A stretch of DNA of 64,000 nucleotides from Betaproteobacteria bacterium (GTDB lineage Bacteria; Pseudomonadota; Gammaproteobacteria; Burkholderiales; Casimicrobiaceae), in NCBI GenBank assembly GCA_013298695.1, contig JAAFIS010000003.1, forward strand, positions 248,001 through 312,000, in the 5' to 3' direction. The notes beneath the pieces are model-generated. The model searched no databases. It saw only the letters and a program-made list of their open reading frames with translations, and was not told where the DNA came from. Shown piece by piece: positions 7,473-15,527 of the stretch. Position 1 is the first letter of the stretch. Every line of letters begins with the position of its first letter. Position numbers and translations under genes: made by a program.

Positions 7473-9176
7473 TTAGCGTTTCATGAGTGCCTGAGCGGCG
7501 GCTTGCTCTTTCTCAAGCATCTTGTTGATCTTCCATTGCTGTGCAATTTGTAGGACGTTCGAAACCGTCCAGTAGAGCACTAATCCTGCCGGGAAGAACA
7601 CAAACAACACCGCGAATGCAACCGGCATGTACATCAATACTTTTTGCTGCAACGGATCCATACCCGGTGCAGGCGGCTGCAACTTGGCTTGCGCAAACGC
7701 AGTGATCGCATAAACGATCGGCAACAAAAACCAAGGATCAGGTGCGGAGAGATCTTTGATCCAGCCGATCCAAGGCGCATGACGCAATTCAACCGCGCCA
7801 CTCAATACCCAAAACAGCGCAAAGAACACCGGAATCTGCACGAGGATCGGCAAGCAGCCGCCCATCGGATTGATCTTCTCTTTTTTGTAGAGCTCCATCA
7901 TCGCTTGATTGAGCTTCGCGCGATCACCCGCGTAGCGCTCTTGCATCTCTTTCATCTTCGGCGCGAAGAGCTTCATCTTGCCCATGCTGCGTCCGGCCGC
8001 AGCGTTGAGCGGATAAAACACGGCCTTCACGAGCACGGTGAGCAACACAATCGCCCAGCCCCAATTGCCGACGAGGCCGTGAAACCACTTGAGCAACCAA
8101 AACATCGGCTTCGCGATGAATGCGAAGATACCGTAGTCGACCACGCGATCGAGTTCTGGCGCAGCGGCGATCAGCAAATCCTGTTCTTGCGGCCCGACGT
8201 AGAGCGGCACGGTCACTTTTGCAGTGGCGTTTGGTGCAATATCTCCGAGCGGTGTTTTGAGTCCGGCAAGGTACGCATCGCCCTGCACTTTGCTCATGTA
8301 GTAATCGCGTGCGCTACCTGCAGTGGGCAACCACGCGCCGACGAAATAATGCTCGACCATACCGATCCAGCCGTTCGTTGAGCGCTCCGTCGGGATACCC
8401 GGCTTGCCTTTTTCAACGTCTGAAAAACCGACCTTCTGATATTTTTTTGCCTCAGTGAACAGCACGGGGCCAAAAAAAGCGCCGCCGCCCATCGGCTGTT
8501 TGATGCCCGTATCAACGCTGTCGCGCTGAAGCTGGAAATAGGCGTTCGGCGCCATCGTCGCTGCGCTCGAGTTGGTGACTTCGCGGGTGACGTCCACCAC
8601 ATATTTGCCACGCTTGAACGTATAGATCAGGTCACTTTTTCCGCCGGCAGAGAGCGGCGTGGTCAGGCGCACTTCGAGCGACTCTGCGCTGCCCAAATCG
8701 GTCGTGGTGGAAGTGCGCGTGTAGAGCGCGTAGTGATCGGGCATGCCCGCGCCGGTAAGCCCGCTTTGCGCAACGTGTTTGCGCTTATCGGTTTTAGTTA
8801 ACACGCGATACGGCAGCGTTTTGTCCGTCGTGTCACCATGCTGCTTGAGCGCAACATCTTCAATCACGCCGCCGAGCGTGTTGATTGTGTAATCCGCGAG
8901 ATCAGTTTTTACGACGAAGGTTTCGCCTTTGAGCTCAGTGGTGGGCGCGGCTTTGGGCGGTTCACCGCCCGCCGTTGCAGCGGCATTTGCAGGCGATGCG
9001 CCGGGCACATCAGCAGGCTTCGCAGTCGCCGCTCCCGCAGCATCAGACTTCTTCGCCTCTTGCTTTGCCACTTGCGCGGCAGGCGGCTGCGGATTGTTTT
9101 CTTTCTGCCAAGCCTGGAACAAAAACAGTCCCGACATGGAGAAGATGACGAAAAGTACGATGCGCTGAAAGTCCAT
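7473..9176 (-). CDS. yidC: membrane protein insertase YidC
   Basis: 567 residues, the long Gram-negative form. The N-terminal transmembrane segment (RIVLFVIFSMSGLFLFQAW) is followed by a Pro/Ala-rich linker and a large periplasmic domain. The C-terminal five-helix insertase domain begins around residue 355 with LLKWFHGLVGNWGWAIVLLTVLVK. It includes GCLPILVQIPVFFALFWVL and FPAGLVLYWTVSNVLQIAQQW, and ends in a basic tail. It inserts inner-membrane proteins alone or with SecYEG. It lies 85 bp downstream of yidD in the rpmH-rnpA-yidD-yidC order. Confidence 0.98.
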   Translation of the reverse strand: MDFQRIVLFVIFSMSGLFLFQAWQKENNPQPPAAQVAKQEAKKSDAAGAATAKPADVPGASPANAAATAGGEPPKAAPTTELKGETFVVKTDLADYTINTLGGVIEDVALKQHGDTTDKTLPYRVLTKTDKRKHVAQSGLTGAGMPDHYALYTRTSTTTDLGSAESLEVRLTTPLSAGGKSDLIYTFKRGKYVVDVTREVTNSSAATMAPNAYFQLQRDSVDTGIKQPMGGGAFFGPVLFTEAKKYQKVGFSDVEKGKPGIPTERSTNGWIGMVEHYFVGAWLPTAGSARDYYMSKVQGDAYLAGLKTPLGDIAPNATAKVTVPLYVGPQEQDLLIAAAPELDRVVDYGIFAFIAKPMFWLLKWFHGLVGNWGWAIVLLTVLVKAVFYPLNAAAGRSMGKMKLFAPKMKEMQERYAGDRAKLNQAMMELYKKEKINPMGGCLPILVQIPVFFALFWVLSGAVELRHAPWIGWIKDLSAPDPWFLLPIVYAITAFAQAKLQPPAPGMDPLQQKVLMYMPVAFAVLFVFFPAGLVLYWTVSNVLQIAQQWKINKMLEKEQAAAQALMKR

Positions 9177-9261
9177 GGTGGGCTTATCGATTCAATCAAA
9201 GAAAGTCTGCGTCAACTCACGAAGCGCACAACCGCGCACGCTGTAACTTGATGAAGAATTT

Positions 9262-9546
9262 CTACTTCTGTGCCGCTACTTTTTCGGGCACCGGATCAAA
9301 GCCGCCCTCGTGCCACGGTTGGCATTTGAGGATTCGCTTTGCGCCAAGATAAGCGCCCTTCGCCGCGCCATGCGTTTTCACCGCGCCCATCGTGTATTCA
9401 GAGCAGCTCGGGAAGAAGCGGCAACGCTGGCCGAGCATCGGACGAATGCCGTAGCGATAGCCCTTGATGAGTGCGATCAGTGCGCCTTCACCGAGCGTGG
9501 GCTGGGAACCGTTGGTCGCGTTCATCATGTCAGCGTTCGACTTCAT
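9262..9546 (-). CDS. yidD: membrane protein insertion efficiency factor YidD
   Basis: 94 residues. The family core is GYRYGIRPMLGQRCRFFPSCSEYTMGAV followed by HGAAKGAYLGAKRILKCQPWHEGGFDPVP, including the conserved FxPSCSxY and C-x-P-xxxGG-DPVP motifs. The start ATG at 9546 overlaps the rnpA stop codon (ATGA-type junction), so translation is probably coupled. A start slightly further in (MMNATNG) is possible. It works at the inner membrane in support of YidC-mediated insertion. The start is only seven bases from a paired-palindrome element that lies inside the end of rnpA. Confidence 0.95.
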   Translation of the reverse strand: MKSNADMMNATNGSQPTLGEGALIALIKGYRYGIRPMLGQRCRFFPSCSEYTMGAVKTHGAAKGAYLGAKRILKCQPWHEGGFDPVPEKVAAQK

Positions 9547-9974
9547 TTCGCATCGCCCAATAATACTGGGCGAGAGGGAGATTTCTTCTTAATATCGAAA
9601 TCGAGCGAATGTTCCCACTCTGCCCTAATTGACAGGGCGTCGCTTAATTGTGCTGTTGACGCGAGCCGTACAACGTAGGCGTACGCGGGGAGCGCGGGTC
9701 GGCGCAAACGAAACGCTTCACGGAGTCTGCGTTTAATCGCGTTTCTCAACACCGAGGTTCTCGCGTTTTTCTTGCTGATCATCATGCCCAGCTGTGGTTG
9801 CGCGGGCGCGTTTACAAGAGGGCGTGTTGCGCTTTGCGACGAATCGGTAGACGCGCCAGTATCAACGCGATACACCCAGAGAAATTTGCCGCGGAAGGGG
9901 CGGGTTTTGAGCGCGCGCGTGAACGCGTCCGGCGTTAGAAGCCGGGCTTCGCGCGGGAACCCGGCTTCGCTCAT
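9543..9974 (-). CDS. rnpA: ribonuclease P protein component
   Basis: 143 residues. The conserved parts are FPREARLLTPDAFTRAL near the N-terminus and the RNR-like motif KNARTSVLRNAIKRRLREAFR, which contacts the RNase P RNA (rnpB lies at 34.8 kb). It helps process the 5' ends of pre-tRNAs. It follows rpmH by 43 bp. The protein is longer than the usual 110-125 residues. Its last 32 or so codons (after TAQLS) are read through a paired-palindrome element at 9552-9640, so the tail DALSIRA...LLGDAK appears to be repeat-derived rather than ancestral. This is a sequence observation; its effect on function is unknown. Confidence 0.96.
   Translation of the reverse strand: MSEAGFPREARLLTPDAFTRALKTRPFRGKFLWVYRVDTGASTDSSQSATRPLVNAPAQPQLGMMISKKNARTSVLRNAIKRRLREAFRLRRPALPAYAYVVRLASTAQLSDALSIRAEWEHSLDFDIKKKSPSRPVLLGDAK
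9552..9640. repeat. paired-palindrome element, copy 3 (inside the 3' end of rnpA)
   Basis: Left palindrome 9553-9573 (TCGCCCA / TGGGCGA). Right palindrome 9620-9640 (GCCCT / AGGGC). Centres are about 67 bp apart. Unlike the other copies it is translated: it encodes the C-terminal extension of RnpA and ends just before the rnpA stop and the yidD start. Confidence 0.8.
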
Positions 9975-10017
9975 GCGTGCTTGCGTGTGCGCTCGCGCAA
10001 ACGGCGAGCGCGAGGCA

Positions 10018-10152
10018 TTAGGCTGAGAGAACCTTGCGGCCTTTGGCGCGACGACCGTTGATGATGCCGCGACCTGCTTTGGTGGACATGCGAGCGCGGA
10101 AACCGTGGTTGCGCTTACGACGGATAACGGAAGGTTGGAATGTACGTTTCAT
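10018..10152 (-). CDS. rpmH: 50S ribosomal protein L34
   Basis: 44 codons plus a stop. The translation starts [20 protein letters not shown] and ends [12 protein letters not shown], an unmistakable bacterial L34. It is the first gene of the rpmH-rnpA-yidD-yidC block. In many bacteria dnaA and oriC lie directly upstream and divergent; here the upstream neighbour is instead a DMT-family exporter read in the same direction. Confidence 0.98.
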   Translation of the reverse strand: MKRTFQPSVIRRKRNHGFRARMSTKAGRGIINGRRAKGRKVLSA

Positions 10153-10251
10153 GATTCTCGGGGTGCGATTTCCGCAGTGAACAAAAATCGTTCGCCGCTA
10201 CGCCAGAAAGATTGGTGAAGGTGCCTGCGCAAAATCGCAGAAAAGCCTTGA

Positions 10252-10257
10252 ATTATA
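10252..10257 (-). promoter_or_regulatory. putative -10 box for rpmH
   Basis: A perfect TATAAT on the minus strand, about 95 bp before the rpmH start and overlapping the stop codon of the upstream exporter gene. I could not find a good -35 hexamer at 16-18 bp, so this is only a candidate. A strong promoter is expected for L34. Confidence 0.4.
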
Positions 10258-11137
10258 GCGTTTTTGGTGGAGTTTTCGGCCTAATGAGCCCGAGTGTTAA
10301 CGCCGTGCCCAAGAGAACGATACCGCCGCCAATCCACATCGGCGTGGTAACGCCTTCATCGAGTAACGCCCAACCCCACAGGGCGGCAAACACAGGAATC
10401 AAAAAAGTCACTGAAGATGCTTTTTGCCCGCCGAGCCGCGCTATTAGGCGGAAATAGATAACCAGCGCAATTGCGGTGGCGAGCACCGAGAGCAAAATCG
10501 CCGCGCCCCACGCCTTGGCCGACGGCATCGCGCTGGGCCAAAACGCAATCGCAAACGGCAAAATCATCAAGCCACCCGCAGCCTGGCTGCCCGCTGCGAC
10601 TGCCATCGGCGGCAAATTCGAGAGCTTTCGCTTGGTGTAATGCGACGAAAAACCGTACGCTAACGTGGCGATCAAACCGGCAATGATCGCCAAACCCGAG
10701 CCGCCCGGCTTGAAATCCACCTGTCCCCAAGTAAGCACTAACATTCCGAGCGCGCCCAGTGCTAAGCCAATCCACTGCCGACGTGTGAGCGATGCTTTCA
10801 ACCAGATCACTCCCAGCAGCGCCGCCCACAACGGGGTTGTAGCGTTCAACAGCGACGCGAATCCAGCGGTTAACGAGAGCGACGCGTAGGCGAGTAACGT
10901 GAATGGCACGAAGGAATTGGCGACGCCAATCACTGCAAGTTCGCGCACATGCGCTCGAAGCCCGCGGAGCCCGCCCTGCATCCACACGAGCGGGAGCAAA
11001 CATAGCGCCGCAAGCCCCGCGCGAATTCCGATTAAGGCAAACGGACCGAATTCAGGCGTAGCGACGCGCATGAAAAGAAACGACGCGCCCCAAATGGCCG
11101 AGAGGAAGAAGAAGTCGAGGATGTCGGAGGATTTCAT
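10253..11137 (-). CDS. EamA/DMT-family exporter
   Basis: 294 residues with about ten hydrophobic segments arranged as two EamA repeats of five helices. The first begins DFFFLSAIWGASFLFMRVATPEFGP; the second begins near GLAIIAGLIATLAYGFSSHYTKRKL and ends WGWALLDEGVTTPMWIGGGIVLLGTALTL, the typical repeat end. This superfamily exports small metabolites such as amino acids or their analogues across the inner membrane; the substrate is not predictable. It lies just upstream of rpmH in the same direction, with the rpmH -10 candidate overlapping its end. Confidence 0.9.
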   Translation of the reverse strand: MKSSDILDFFFLSAIWGASFLFMRVATPEFGPFALIGIRAGLAALCLLPLVWMQGGLRGLRAHVRELAVIGVANSFVPFTLLAYASLSLTAGFASLLNATTPLWAALLGVIWLKASLTRRQWIGLALGALGMLVLTWGQVDFKPGGSGLAIIAGLIATLAYGFSSHYTKRKLSNLPPMAVAAGSQAAGGLMILPFAIAFWPSAMPSAKAWGAAILLSVLATAIALVIYFRLIARLGGQKASSVTFLIPVFAALWGWALLDEGVTTPMWIGGGIVLLGTALTLGLIRPKTPPKTL

Positions 11138-11196
11138 GGTTTCAGTCGGTATGGAATCAGAGTGCTGTCGGGACGCAACTAAGTCATTGGCGTTCC

Positions 11197-11682
11197 CTAA
11201 AACACAATTCCCTCCAAACGCAACAAAAACTCTTTCTTATCCAATCCACCCGCATAACCCGTCAACGTGCCATTCGCACCGATCACACGATGACAGGGCA
11301 CCACAATCCCAATCGGATTGCGGCCATTCGCCGCGCCAATCGCGCGCACCGCTTTCGGATTGCCGATCGCCGCCGCTTGCTCGCCATACGTTCGCGTTTG
11401 CCCATAAGGAATTTGGGTGAGCGCTTTCCAGGCCGCTTTCTGAAACTCCGTGCCTTCTGGCGCGAGTTTCACCGTGAAACTTTTCCGTGTACCCACGAAA
11501 TACTCGGTGAGCTCTTGTCGTAATTGCAAGAACACGGGAAGACTCGGCGAGTCGATCCAATCATCGTGCATCGCAGGCACATATTTGCCGCTCACCACAT
11601 GCAAATCGGTGATTGCATCGTCAGTGGCAATTGCCAACAACGCGCCCATCGGCGAATCAAAGTGAGTAAAAAACTTTTTCAT
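11197..11682 (-). CDS. ogt: methylated-DNA--protein-cysteine methyltransferase
   Basis: 161 residues from ATG at 11682, chosen because AAGGA lies eight bases upstream; an ATG at 11697 is the longer alternative. The active-site motif is IVVPCHRV with the acceptor Cys130. Other family motifs are IPYGQTRTYGE, AVRAIGAANGRNP and GYAGGLDKKEFLLRLE. It repairs O6-alkylguanine by moving the alkyl group onto its own cysteine, a suicide reaction. The neighbouring upstream gene is an Ada-like/AlkA fusion, so this is a small alkylation-damage repair locus. Confidence 0.95.
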   Translation of the reverse strand: MKKFFTHFDSPMGALLAIATDDAITDLHVVSGKYVPAMHDDWIDSPSLPVFLQLRQELTEYFVGTRKSFTVKLAPEGTEFQKAAWKALTQIPYGQTRTYGEQAAAIGNPKAVRAIGAANGRNPIGIVVPCHRVIGANGTLTGYAGGLDKKEFLLRLEGIVF

Positions 11683-11698
11683 TTTCAAATCCTTCATT

Positions 11699-11735
11699 CC
11701 CTCTCCCGCGCGCGGGAGAGGGCTAGGGTGAGGGA
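11699..11735. repeat. GC-rich REP-like palindrome
   Basis: A perfect 24-bp palindrome (11699-11722; half-site CCCTCTCCCGCG) followed by CTAGGGTGAGGGA. This sequence class is widely dispersed between genes in many beta- and gammaproteobacteria (from memory). It lies between ogt and the ada-alkA fusion gene. Only this one copy was noticed in the window. Confidence 0.7.
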
Positions 11736-11767
11736 GGCAATTTCGCGATTAGTCGATGAGTGAGCGG

Positions 11768-13297
11768 TCAATTTGCAGCATCCAAACTCCGCCACAAATG
11801 CATCACTGCATAACTTCGCCAGGGTCGCCACGCCTCAGCGATCACATCGGCTTCACGCTGCCCTTTCGCAGTATTCGGTAGTTCCAGCGCGTTGAGCAGC
11901 GCCACATCTTGCGGCGGGAACGCGTCCGGCCACGAAAGCGCACGCATCGCGATGTAATGCGCTGTCCACGGACCGATGCCTTTCACCGATTGCAACGCAG
12001 CGCTAGTGCTTTCAATATCCGCGTTTGAAGATAAATCAACCTCGCCGGCAGCCACTTTTTGCGCAATCGAAATAATCGCATTCGCACGCGCAGACACGAT
12101 GCCAAGTTTCGCGATGTCGTCTTGAGTGAGCATCGCCACTTTTTGCGCCGTCGGAAACGCGTAGTTCAAATCGTCAAATGGCGGCGTGACGTCGAACGCA
12201 ATGGCTTCACCATGCGCGGCAACGAAACGCGTTGCCAATGTGCGCGCCGCTTTCACCGTCACCTGTTGCCCGAGAACCGCGCGCACTGCAAGCTCAAACC
12301 CATCAAATGCGCCAGGCAAACGTACGCCCTCGGCATGCGTCGCGAGTTTCCCCAATGCGATTGCAATTTCCGTCGGGTCCGCATGCAAATCAAACACGCG
12401 CTTCACATGCGCGAGCACGCCCGCGATCACCGGCGCGAACGCGGGCGACAGCGTTACTTCGAGCGAGTGCTTCGAAGGCGCATGCGCGATTTGCAGCCAA
12501 CACGTAATTGCTTCGTCACCCGCGCGTTCGAATCGCAGAATGCGCCGATACACGCCATCGGCCACCGCCTCAACACCAGGAATCGCGCGCTTCGCAAAAA
12601 ACGAAAGCATCCAATCCCAATCGTAAGGTGGGCGGTAGGCCAAATTAAACGTAAAAAACTTTGCATTGTGCGGCGTGATATCCGCTTCTTTCCGCAACCG
12701 CGTCGGCGCAAAACCATAGCGTTCGGCAAAGAGCGAATTCATTCGCCGCACACTCGAAAAACCGCTCGCGAAGGCGACGTCTGCAACGGGTAGCGACGTG
12801 TCAGTTAACAAGCGCTTCGCGAGCAGCAATCGTTGCGTTTGCGCATATTGCACAGGCGACACACCGAATTCTGTTTGAAAAATGCGACGCAAATGCCGAT
12901 CAGTCACGCCGATGCGATCTGCAATCGCCACCACATCATCGTCAAATCTTCCAATACCGGATACCGCATCTTCAATCATCCGCGCCGCCGCTCGCGCCAT
13001 CTTCGAACTCGCCTCGCTCGCTGCGAAGCCCGGCGCTAGTTCGGGGCGACACTTCAAACACGGCCGAAATCCCGCCGCCTCCGCCGCCGCCGCGCTCGCA
13101 TGAAATGAGCAGTTCTTAAACATCGGCAACTTCACCCGACAAATCGGGCGGCAGTAAATCCGCGTCGAAGAAACCCCCACAAAAAATCGCCCATCAAAGC
13201 GCGCGTCATGCGCTTTCATCGCTTGATAGCAAGCCTCCGCGTTGAACTCGCGAGTGGGTTCAGTGATTGCGGCGACGCTGTAGCGGGAGGAAAACAT
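11768..13297 (-). CDS. alkA: Ada-like regulator / DNA-3-methyladenine glycosylase II fusion
   Basis: 509 residues in three parts. Residues about 20-90 form an Ada zinc domain with Cys49, Cys53, Cys80 and Cys83 (RIYCRPICR and CLKCRPE). Residues about 100-190 form an AraC-type helix-turn-helix (GVTDRHLRRIFQTEFGVSP and FASGFSSVRRMNSLF). The rest is the AlkA part, with an N-terminal domain and a helix-hairpin-helix glycosylase containing VKGIGPWTAHYIAMRA and the catalytic aspartate after it. It excises alkylated bases and may sense methyl phosphotriesters through the zinc cysteines. The Ada methyltransferase domain is absent, but ogt follows directly, so the two genes together cover the usual Ada plus AlkA functions. 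Confidence 0.95.
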   Translation of the reverse strand: MFSSRYSVAAITEPTREFNAEACYQAMKAHDARFDGRFFVGVSSTRIYCRPICRVKLPMFKNCSFHASAAAAEAAGFRPCLKCRPELAPGFAASEASSKMARAAARMIEDAVSGIGRFDDDVVAIADRIGVTDRHLRRIFQTEFGVSPVQYAQTQRLLLAKRLLTDTSLPVADVAFASGFSSVRRMNSLFAERYGFAPTRLRKEADITPHNAKFFTFNLAYRPPYDWDWMLSFFAKRAIPGVEAVADGVYRRILRFERAGDEAITCWLQIAHAPSKHSLEVTLSPAFAPVIAGVLAHVKRVFDLHADPTEIAIALGKLATHAEGVRLPGAFDGFELAVRAVLGQQVTVKAARTLATRFVAAHGEAIAFDVTPPFDDLNYAFPTAQKVAMLTQDDIAKLGIVSARANAIISIAQKVAAGEVDLSSNADIESTSAALQSVKGIGPWTAHYIAMRALSWPDAFPPQDVALLNALELPNTAKGQREADVIAEAWRPWRSYAVMHLWRSLDAAN

Positions 13298-13393
13298 GAA
13301 CGAAGTTTATCGCTCATGTTCGCTCGAGATTCGCCGTTTTCGGACGTGATGTTTGACGGTGCTAGATGTACTCGGTAAAGCACAGCGAAGTAT

Positions 13394-13801
13394 TTATCGC
13401 TTTGGCACAATCAAGTTCACTTGCGGAAAGTACGTCGCAATGCGCGACGCATCGCGCGTTAAAAGCGGCAAATTCTCCACTTGCGCGTGTGCACCGACGA
13501 AGAAATCTGGCAGAGTGGTTGTTTTGCTTCCTTTGCTGCGACGATATCGCTGATGCGCTTTTGCTGCGAGCCATGCCGCGCCGCGCGGAATCGGTTTCAC
13601 CTGCAATTCTGTCGCACGGATAAACGCATCAAGCTCCGATTCGCTCGAAAAAGAATTTGCGATCTCTGCGTAAACGACAGCGTTGATCATCATCGCGCCG
13701 CGAGCCGCCGCTTTCTCAAGTTGCGCTTGTGACCAATCCGCCCAAGTCTCATCGTTCTCAATGAGATCGAGCAATACGCAGCTATCGATGAACGTGCTCA
13801 C
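13394..13801 (-). CDS. PIN-domain toxin, VapC-like
   Basis: 135 residues. The PIN fold acidic residues are all visible: Asp6 (TFIDSCV), Glu46 (YAEIANS), Asp99 (LPDFFVGAHA) and Asp117 (LLTRDASR). Such proteins are metal-dependent ribonucleases that cut tRNA or rRNA when not held by their antitoxin. The gene starts inside the end of the upstream AbrB-type antitoxin gene (four-base overlap), the usual layout of vapBC modules. No cleavage target can be inferred. Confidence 0.9.
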   Translation of the reverse strand: MSTFIDSCVLLDLIENDETWADWSQAQLEKAAARGAMMINAVVYAEIANSFSSESELDAFIRATELQVKPIPRGAAWLAAKAHQRYRRSKGSKTTTLPDFFVGAHAQVENLPLLTRDASRIATYFPQVNLIVPKR

Positions 13802-14055
13802 GATTTCTTCGCGCGATTCCAGTCAGCGCCACGTGTTTCACGCATGATCGCGTCAGTATCGCGTTGCTGTACGCCAACGCCGCGCCACTTCGTGAATTTC
13901 CCTTTCGCGCTCGGCGCAGGCTTTGCCGCAACAATCATTGCGCGACCATCGGGAAGCGCCTGATACTGAATTTCTTGACCGGGCACAATGCCCAAATGCA
14001 AACGAATCGCTTTCGGTACTGTGACCTGGCTTTTGGCGGTTAATGCGTAGCCCAT
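13798..14055 (-). CDS. AbrB/SpoVT-type antitoxin, VapB-like
   Basis: 85 residues. The N-terminal swapped-hairpin AbrB domain reads ALTAKSQVTVPKAIRLHLGIVPGQEIQYQ. The C-terminal tail (after about residue 50) is basic and would wrap the toxin. It overlaps the downstream PIN toxin gene by four bases. It should bind DNA at its own promoter, alone or with the toxin. Repeated GTAATAC motifs at 14074-14107 are the likely operator. Confidence 0.88.
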   Translation of the reverse strand: MGYALTAKSQVTVPKAIRLHLGIVPGQEIQYQALPDGRAMIVAAKPAPSAKGKFTKWRGVGVQQRDTDAIMRETRGADWNRAKKS

Positions 14056-14073
14056 GGCTTCTCCCGAAAAAAA

Positions 14074-14107
14074 GTAATACTTTAATTGTAATACTCTACG
14101 ATATTAC
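14074..14107 (-). promoter_or_regulatory. candidate operator/promoter of the toxin-antitoxin pair
   Basis: GTAATAC occurs twice (14074-14080 and 14088-14094, start to start 14 bp) and a partial inverted copy ATATTAC follows at 14101-14107. The stretch is A/T-rich and lies 19-52 bp upstream of the antitoxin start. AbrB-type antitoxins commonly autoregulate through such repeats. Confidence 0.45.
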
Positions 14108-14137
14108 AGAAGTGCCCCCGGTGGAGATAATCACGTC

Positions 14138-15391
14138 ATGAAAATTTACCAAGTCGGCGGCAGCGTGCGCGACAAGCTATTGGGCTTGCCGTCGATGGAT
14201 CGCGACTATGTCGTGGTGGGGGCGACGCCGGAGCAGATGATTGCGCTCGGGTTCACGCCCGTTGGAAAAGACTTTCCGGTGTTTTTGCATCCGCAAACGA
14301 AAGAGGAATATGCCCTCGCGCGCACCGAGCGCAAAAGCGGGCGTGGCTACACGGGATTTACGTTTCATACGTCTACTGACGTGACGCTGGAAGAGGATTT
14401 GCGTCGTCGTGACTTGACGATCAATGCGATGGCGTTTGATGAGGCCGGAAACGTTGTTGATCCTTACGGCGCGGTCATTGACCCCTTCGGTGGTAGGCTT
14501 GATCTCGCGTCGAAAACCTTGCGGCATGTGAGTGAGGCGTTTGCGGAAGACCCGCTTCGCGTGCTGCGACTCGCGCGATTCGCTGCGCGGTTTCATGAGT
14601 TCAGCGTTGCCCCAGAGACTATGGCGCTCTGCAAACAGCTCGTTGACGAGGGTGAAATTGCGGAGTTAGTGGCTGAACGCGTGTGGCAAGAAATTTCCCG
14701 TGGTTTGATGGAAGCGAAACCATCGCGCATGTTTGAGGTGCTTCGCGAATGTGGTGCGCTTACCGTACTTTCTCCGGAGTTAAATCGCCTTTGGGGCGTA
14801 CCGCAGAAGGCGCAGTGGCATCCTGAAATTGATACCGGCATTCACATCATGCAAGTGATTGATTACGCGGCGAATAAGGGATGGCCGCTCGCGACGCGTT
14901 TCGCGGCGCTCACGCACGATTTGGGCAAGGGCACGACGCCTGCCGACATCTTGCCCGCACATCATGCGCATGAGATTCGAAGCGTTGAGCTTGTCGCGGC
15001 ACTGAGCGAGCGCTGGCGCGTGCAGCGCGACGTCGCCGAGATGGCGCGCATCGTGGCAGCGGAACACGGCAACTTGGGCAAGCTCGCGGAGATGCGCCCG
15101 GCGAGCGTGCATGACGTGCTCGCGCGATGCGATGCGTTGCGACGACCGGAGCGTTTCGTGCAAATTCTCGATGCATGTGAAGCGGATAAAAGCTCGCGCC
15201 GCGCGGTCGAGTTGCCTGAGAGCGCGGGTCAGCCCTACTCGGCGCGCGCTGATGCAATGCGCGCGCTCGCGGCGATGCAATCGGTGGATGCGGGCGCGAT
15301 CGCAAAACCGCTTTCGCAAGACGGTAAGTCAGAGCGAATTCACGATGCGGTGCGCGAGGCGCGGATCGACGCGATTCGTCGCGCGCAGTAA
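14138..15391 (+). CDS. cca: multifunctional CCA tRNA nucleotidyltransferase
   Basis: 417 residues, the class II enzyme of the beta/gammaproteobacterial type. The nucleotidyltransferase head has YQVGGSVRDKLLG, the acidic pair in MDRDYVVVG, and DLRRRDLTINAMAFD. The C-terminal half carries an HD phosphohydrolase domain (FAALTHDLGKGTTPADILPAHHAHE). It adds or repairs the 3' CCA end of tRNAs; the HD domain gives phosphatase activities in this group. It is monocistronic, divergent from the toxin-antitoxin pair and convergent with an alpha/beta hydrolase, with a paired-palindrome element in the convergent gap. Confidence 0.97.
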   Translation: MKIYQVGGSVRDKLLGLPSMDRDYVVVGATPEQMIALGFTPVGKDFPVFLHPQTKEEYALARTERKSGRGYTGFTFHTSTDVTLEEDLRRRDLTINAMAFDEAGNVVDPYGAVIDPFGGRLDLASKTLRHVSEAFAEDPLRVLRLARFAARFHEFSVAPETMALCKQLVDEGEIAELVAERVWQEISRGLMEAKPSRMFEVLRECGALTVLSPELNRLWGVPQKAQWHPEIDTGIHIMQVIDYAANKGWPLATRFAALTHDLGKGTTPADILPAHHAHEIRSVELVAALSERWRVQRDVAEMARIVAAEHGNLGKLAEMRPASVHDVLARCDALRRPERFVQILDACEADKSSRRAVELPESAGQPYSARADAMRALAAMQSVDAGAIAKPLSQDGKSERIHDAVREARIDAIRRAQ

Positions 15392-15425
15392 TTTACGTGA
15401 TTCTGTGGAGTCAGCTTTGCGTACT

Positions 15426-15514
15426 ATCCCCCAATTTAATCGGGCGATCGCATCGTAAATTGGAGTTACAGATATTTCAATTAAAGTTGATACTTGCCCA
15501 TATTTACGGGGCGA
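15426..15514. repeat. paired-palindrome element, copy 4
   Basis: Left palindrome 15426-15448 (ATCCCCCAATTTAATCGGGCGAT with imperfect arms, so written here only as ends ATC..CC and GG..GAT). Right palindrome 15493-15514 (TGCCC / GGGGCGA). Centres are about 66 bp apart. It sits in the convergent gap between cca and the alpha/beta hydrolase. Confidence 0.75.
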
Positions 15515-15527
15515 TGGCGCATGAAGC

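Noticed and set aside
7644-8381. 245-codon plus-strand ORF opposite yidC
   Set aside because: Antisense shadow of a clear yidC gene; rich in Arg/His and without domain signals.
10153-10252. oriC/dnaA next to rpmH
   Set aside because: No DnaA boxes or A/T-rich repeats were seen, and the upstream gene is a DMT exporter rather than dnaA.
12059-12793. 244-codon plus-strand ORF opposite alkA
   Set aside because: Antisense shadow of the ada-alkA fusion; biased composition.
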